Positions 5,068 through 5,675 of a stretch of 5,675 bases of DNA are shown here, one piece after another. The notes beneath the pieces were generated by a model. The model was not told where the DNA came from. It searched no databases and saw only the letters and a list, made by a program, of their open reading frames with translations. The stretch comes from Acidobacteriaceae bacterium UBA1307 (GTDB taxonomy: Bacteria; Acidobacteriota; Terriglobia; Terriglobales; Acidobacteriaceae), in the NCBI GenBank assembly GCA_002307235.1, contig DBTV01000036.1, positions 108,729-114,403 on the forward strand. The letters are read 5' to 3'. Both the position numbers and the translations under genes were made by a program. Each line of letters opens with the position of its first letter. Positions within the stretch are counted from its first letter, which is position 1.

Positions 5068-5675
5068 ATGCCAGCTTATCGCTCGAAGACATCAACGCAT
5101 GGACGGAATATGGCCGGGGCCCGCAGCCTGTGGCGCGCAACCGGAATGAAGGAAGGCGACTTCGGCAAGCCGATTATCGCCGTCGCCAACTCGTTTACGC
5201 AGTTTGTGCCCGGACACGTGCACCTGAAGGACCTGGGGCAACTGGTGGCGCGCGCCATTGAAGAGGCCGGCGGCGTAGCCAAGGAGTTCAACACCATCGC
5301 GATTGACGACGGCATTGCGATGGGCCACGGCGGCATGCTCTATTCGCTGCCCTCGCGCGAGATTATCGCCGACTCGGTGGAGTACATGGCGAATGCGCAC
5401 TGCGCCGACGCGCTGGTCTGCATCTCGAACTGCGACAAGATTACGCCGGGCATGTTGATGGCCTCGCTGCGGCTGAATATTCCGACGATCTTTGTTTCGG
5501 GCGGCCCGATGGAAGCCGGCAAGGTGAAGTTTAACAACATCGTCAAGGCGGTTGACCTGATCGATGCGATGATTGTGGCCGCCGATGATCAGGTGAGCGA
5601 CGCCGAGGTGGACGCCTACGAAGAGATGGCCTGTCCGACCTGCGGATCCTGTTCGGGCATGTTCACGGCCAACTC
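5068..5675 (+). CDS. ilvD: Dihydroxy-acid dehydratase IlvD, N-terminal part, truncated by window edge
   Basis: Fe-S enzyme that dehydrates 2,3-dihydroxy-isovalerate and 2,3-dihydroxy-3-methylvalerate to the 2-keto acids for valine, leucine and isoleucine synthesis. The visible 202 residues start MPAYRSKTSTHGRNMAGAR, the usual family N-terminus, so the ATG at 5068 is the start. Motifs seen: NSFTQFVPGHVHL (41-53), IDDGIAMGHGGMLYSLPSRE (79-98) with metal-ligand Asp81, CDKITPGM (122-129) with cluster ligand Cys122, and PTCGSCSGMFTAN (190-202) with Cys195. Gly at position 49, where [2Fe-2S]-type homologues have Cys, marks the long E. coli-type subgroup (about 610-620 aa). About two thirds of the protein lies beyond the edge. 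It is divergent from the chemoreceptor gene, 237 bp away, and appears leaderless. No attenuator or leader peptide is visible upstream. Confidence 0.97.
   Translation, partial: MPAYRSKTSTHGRNMAGARSLWRATGMKEGDFGKPIIAVANSFTQFVPGHVHLKDLGQLVARAIEEAGGVAKEFNTIAIDDGIAMGHGGMLYSLPSREIIADSVEYMANAHCADALVCISNCDKITPGMLMASLRLNIPTIFVSGGPMEAGKVKFNNIVKAVDLIDAMIVAADDQVSDAEVDAYEEMACPTCGSCSGMFTAN

Overview
The window is GC-rich bacterial DNA. It holds two partial housekeeping genes at the edges and, between them, a four-gene block on the minus strand that looks like a chemotaxis/motility-linked accessory locus. The organism cannot be fixed from the sequence. GC-rich codons, a soluble chemoreceptor, a long E. coli-type IlvD and sparse Shine-Dalgarno use on the housekeeping genes suit a free-living, probably flagellated Gram-negative. 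Acidobacteriota is a low-confidence guess based on general feel, not on a marker.

Layout, left to right: (1) 1-788, minus strand, the N-terminal 262 codons of ffh, the signal recognition particle GTPase, running off the left edge. (2) 962-1567, 1776-2180 and 2407-2700, all minus strand: three small Ser/Ala-rich proteins of 201, 134 and 97 aa that I do not recognise. All end in Tyr-Ala (NLYA, SVYA, DLYA). Two share a core around a TYN-x-L-[SA]-L-V motif, and the largest carries about four degenerate ~45-residue copies of it. (3) 2842-4830, minus strand, a 662-aa soluble chemoreceptor with FIST_N and FIST_C sensor domains fused to a methyl-accepting chemotaxis signalling domain. (4) 5068-5675, plus strand, the first 202 codons of ilvD (dihydroxy-acid dehydratase), running off the right edge and divergent from the chemoreceptor.

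Upstream of each of the four middle genes is a CCGAT-centred octamer resembling the -10 element of flagellar sigma-28 (FliA) promoters. For the three small genes it lies 37-49 nt before the start codon. A perfect or near-perfect hairpin follows each gene, none with a clear U-tract. The simplest reading is four separately transcribed genes under shared, perhaps flagellar, control: a cytoplasmic chemoreceptor followed by three related small Ser-rich proteins of unknown role. The function of the small proteins and the sigma-28 assignment are inference. The ffh and ilvD identifications, and the domain composition of the chemoreceptor, are firm.
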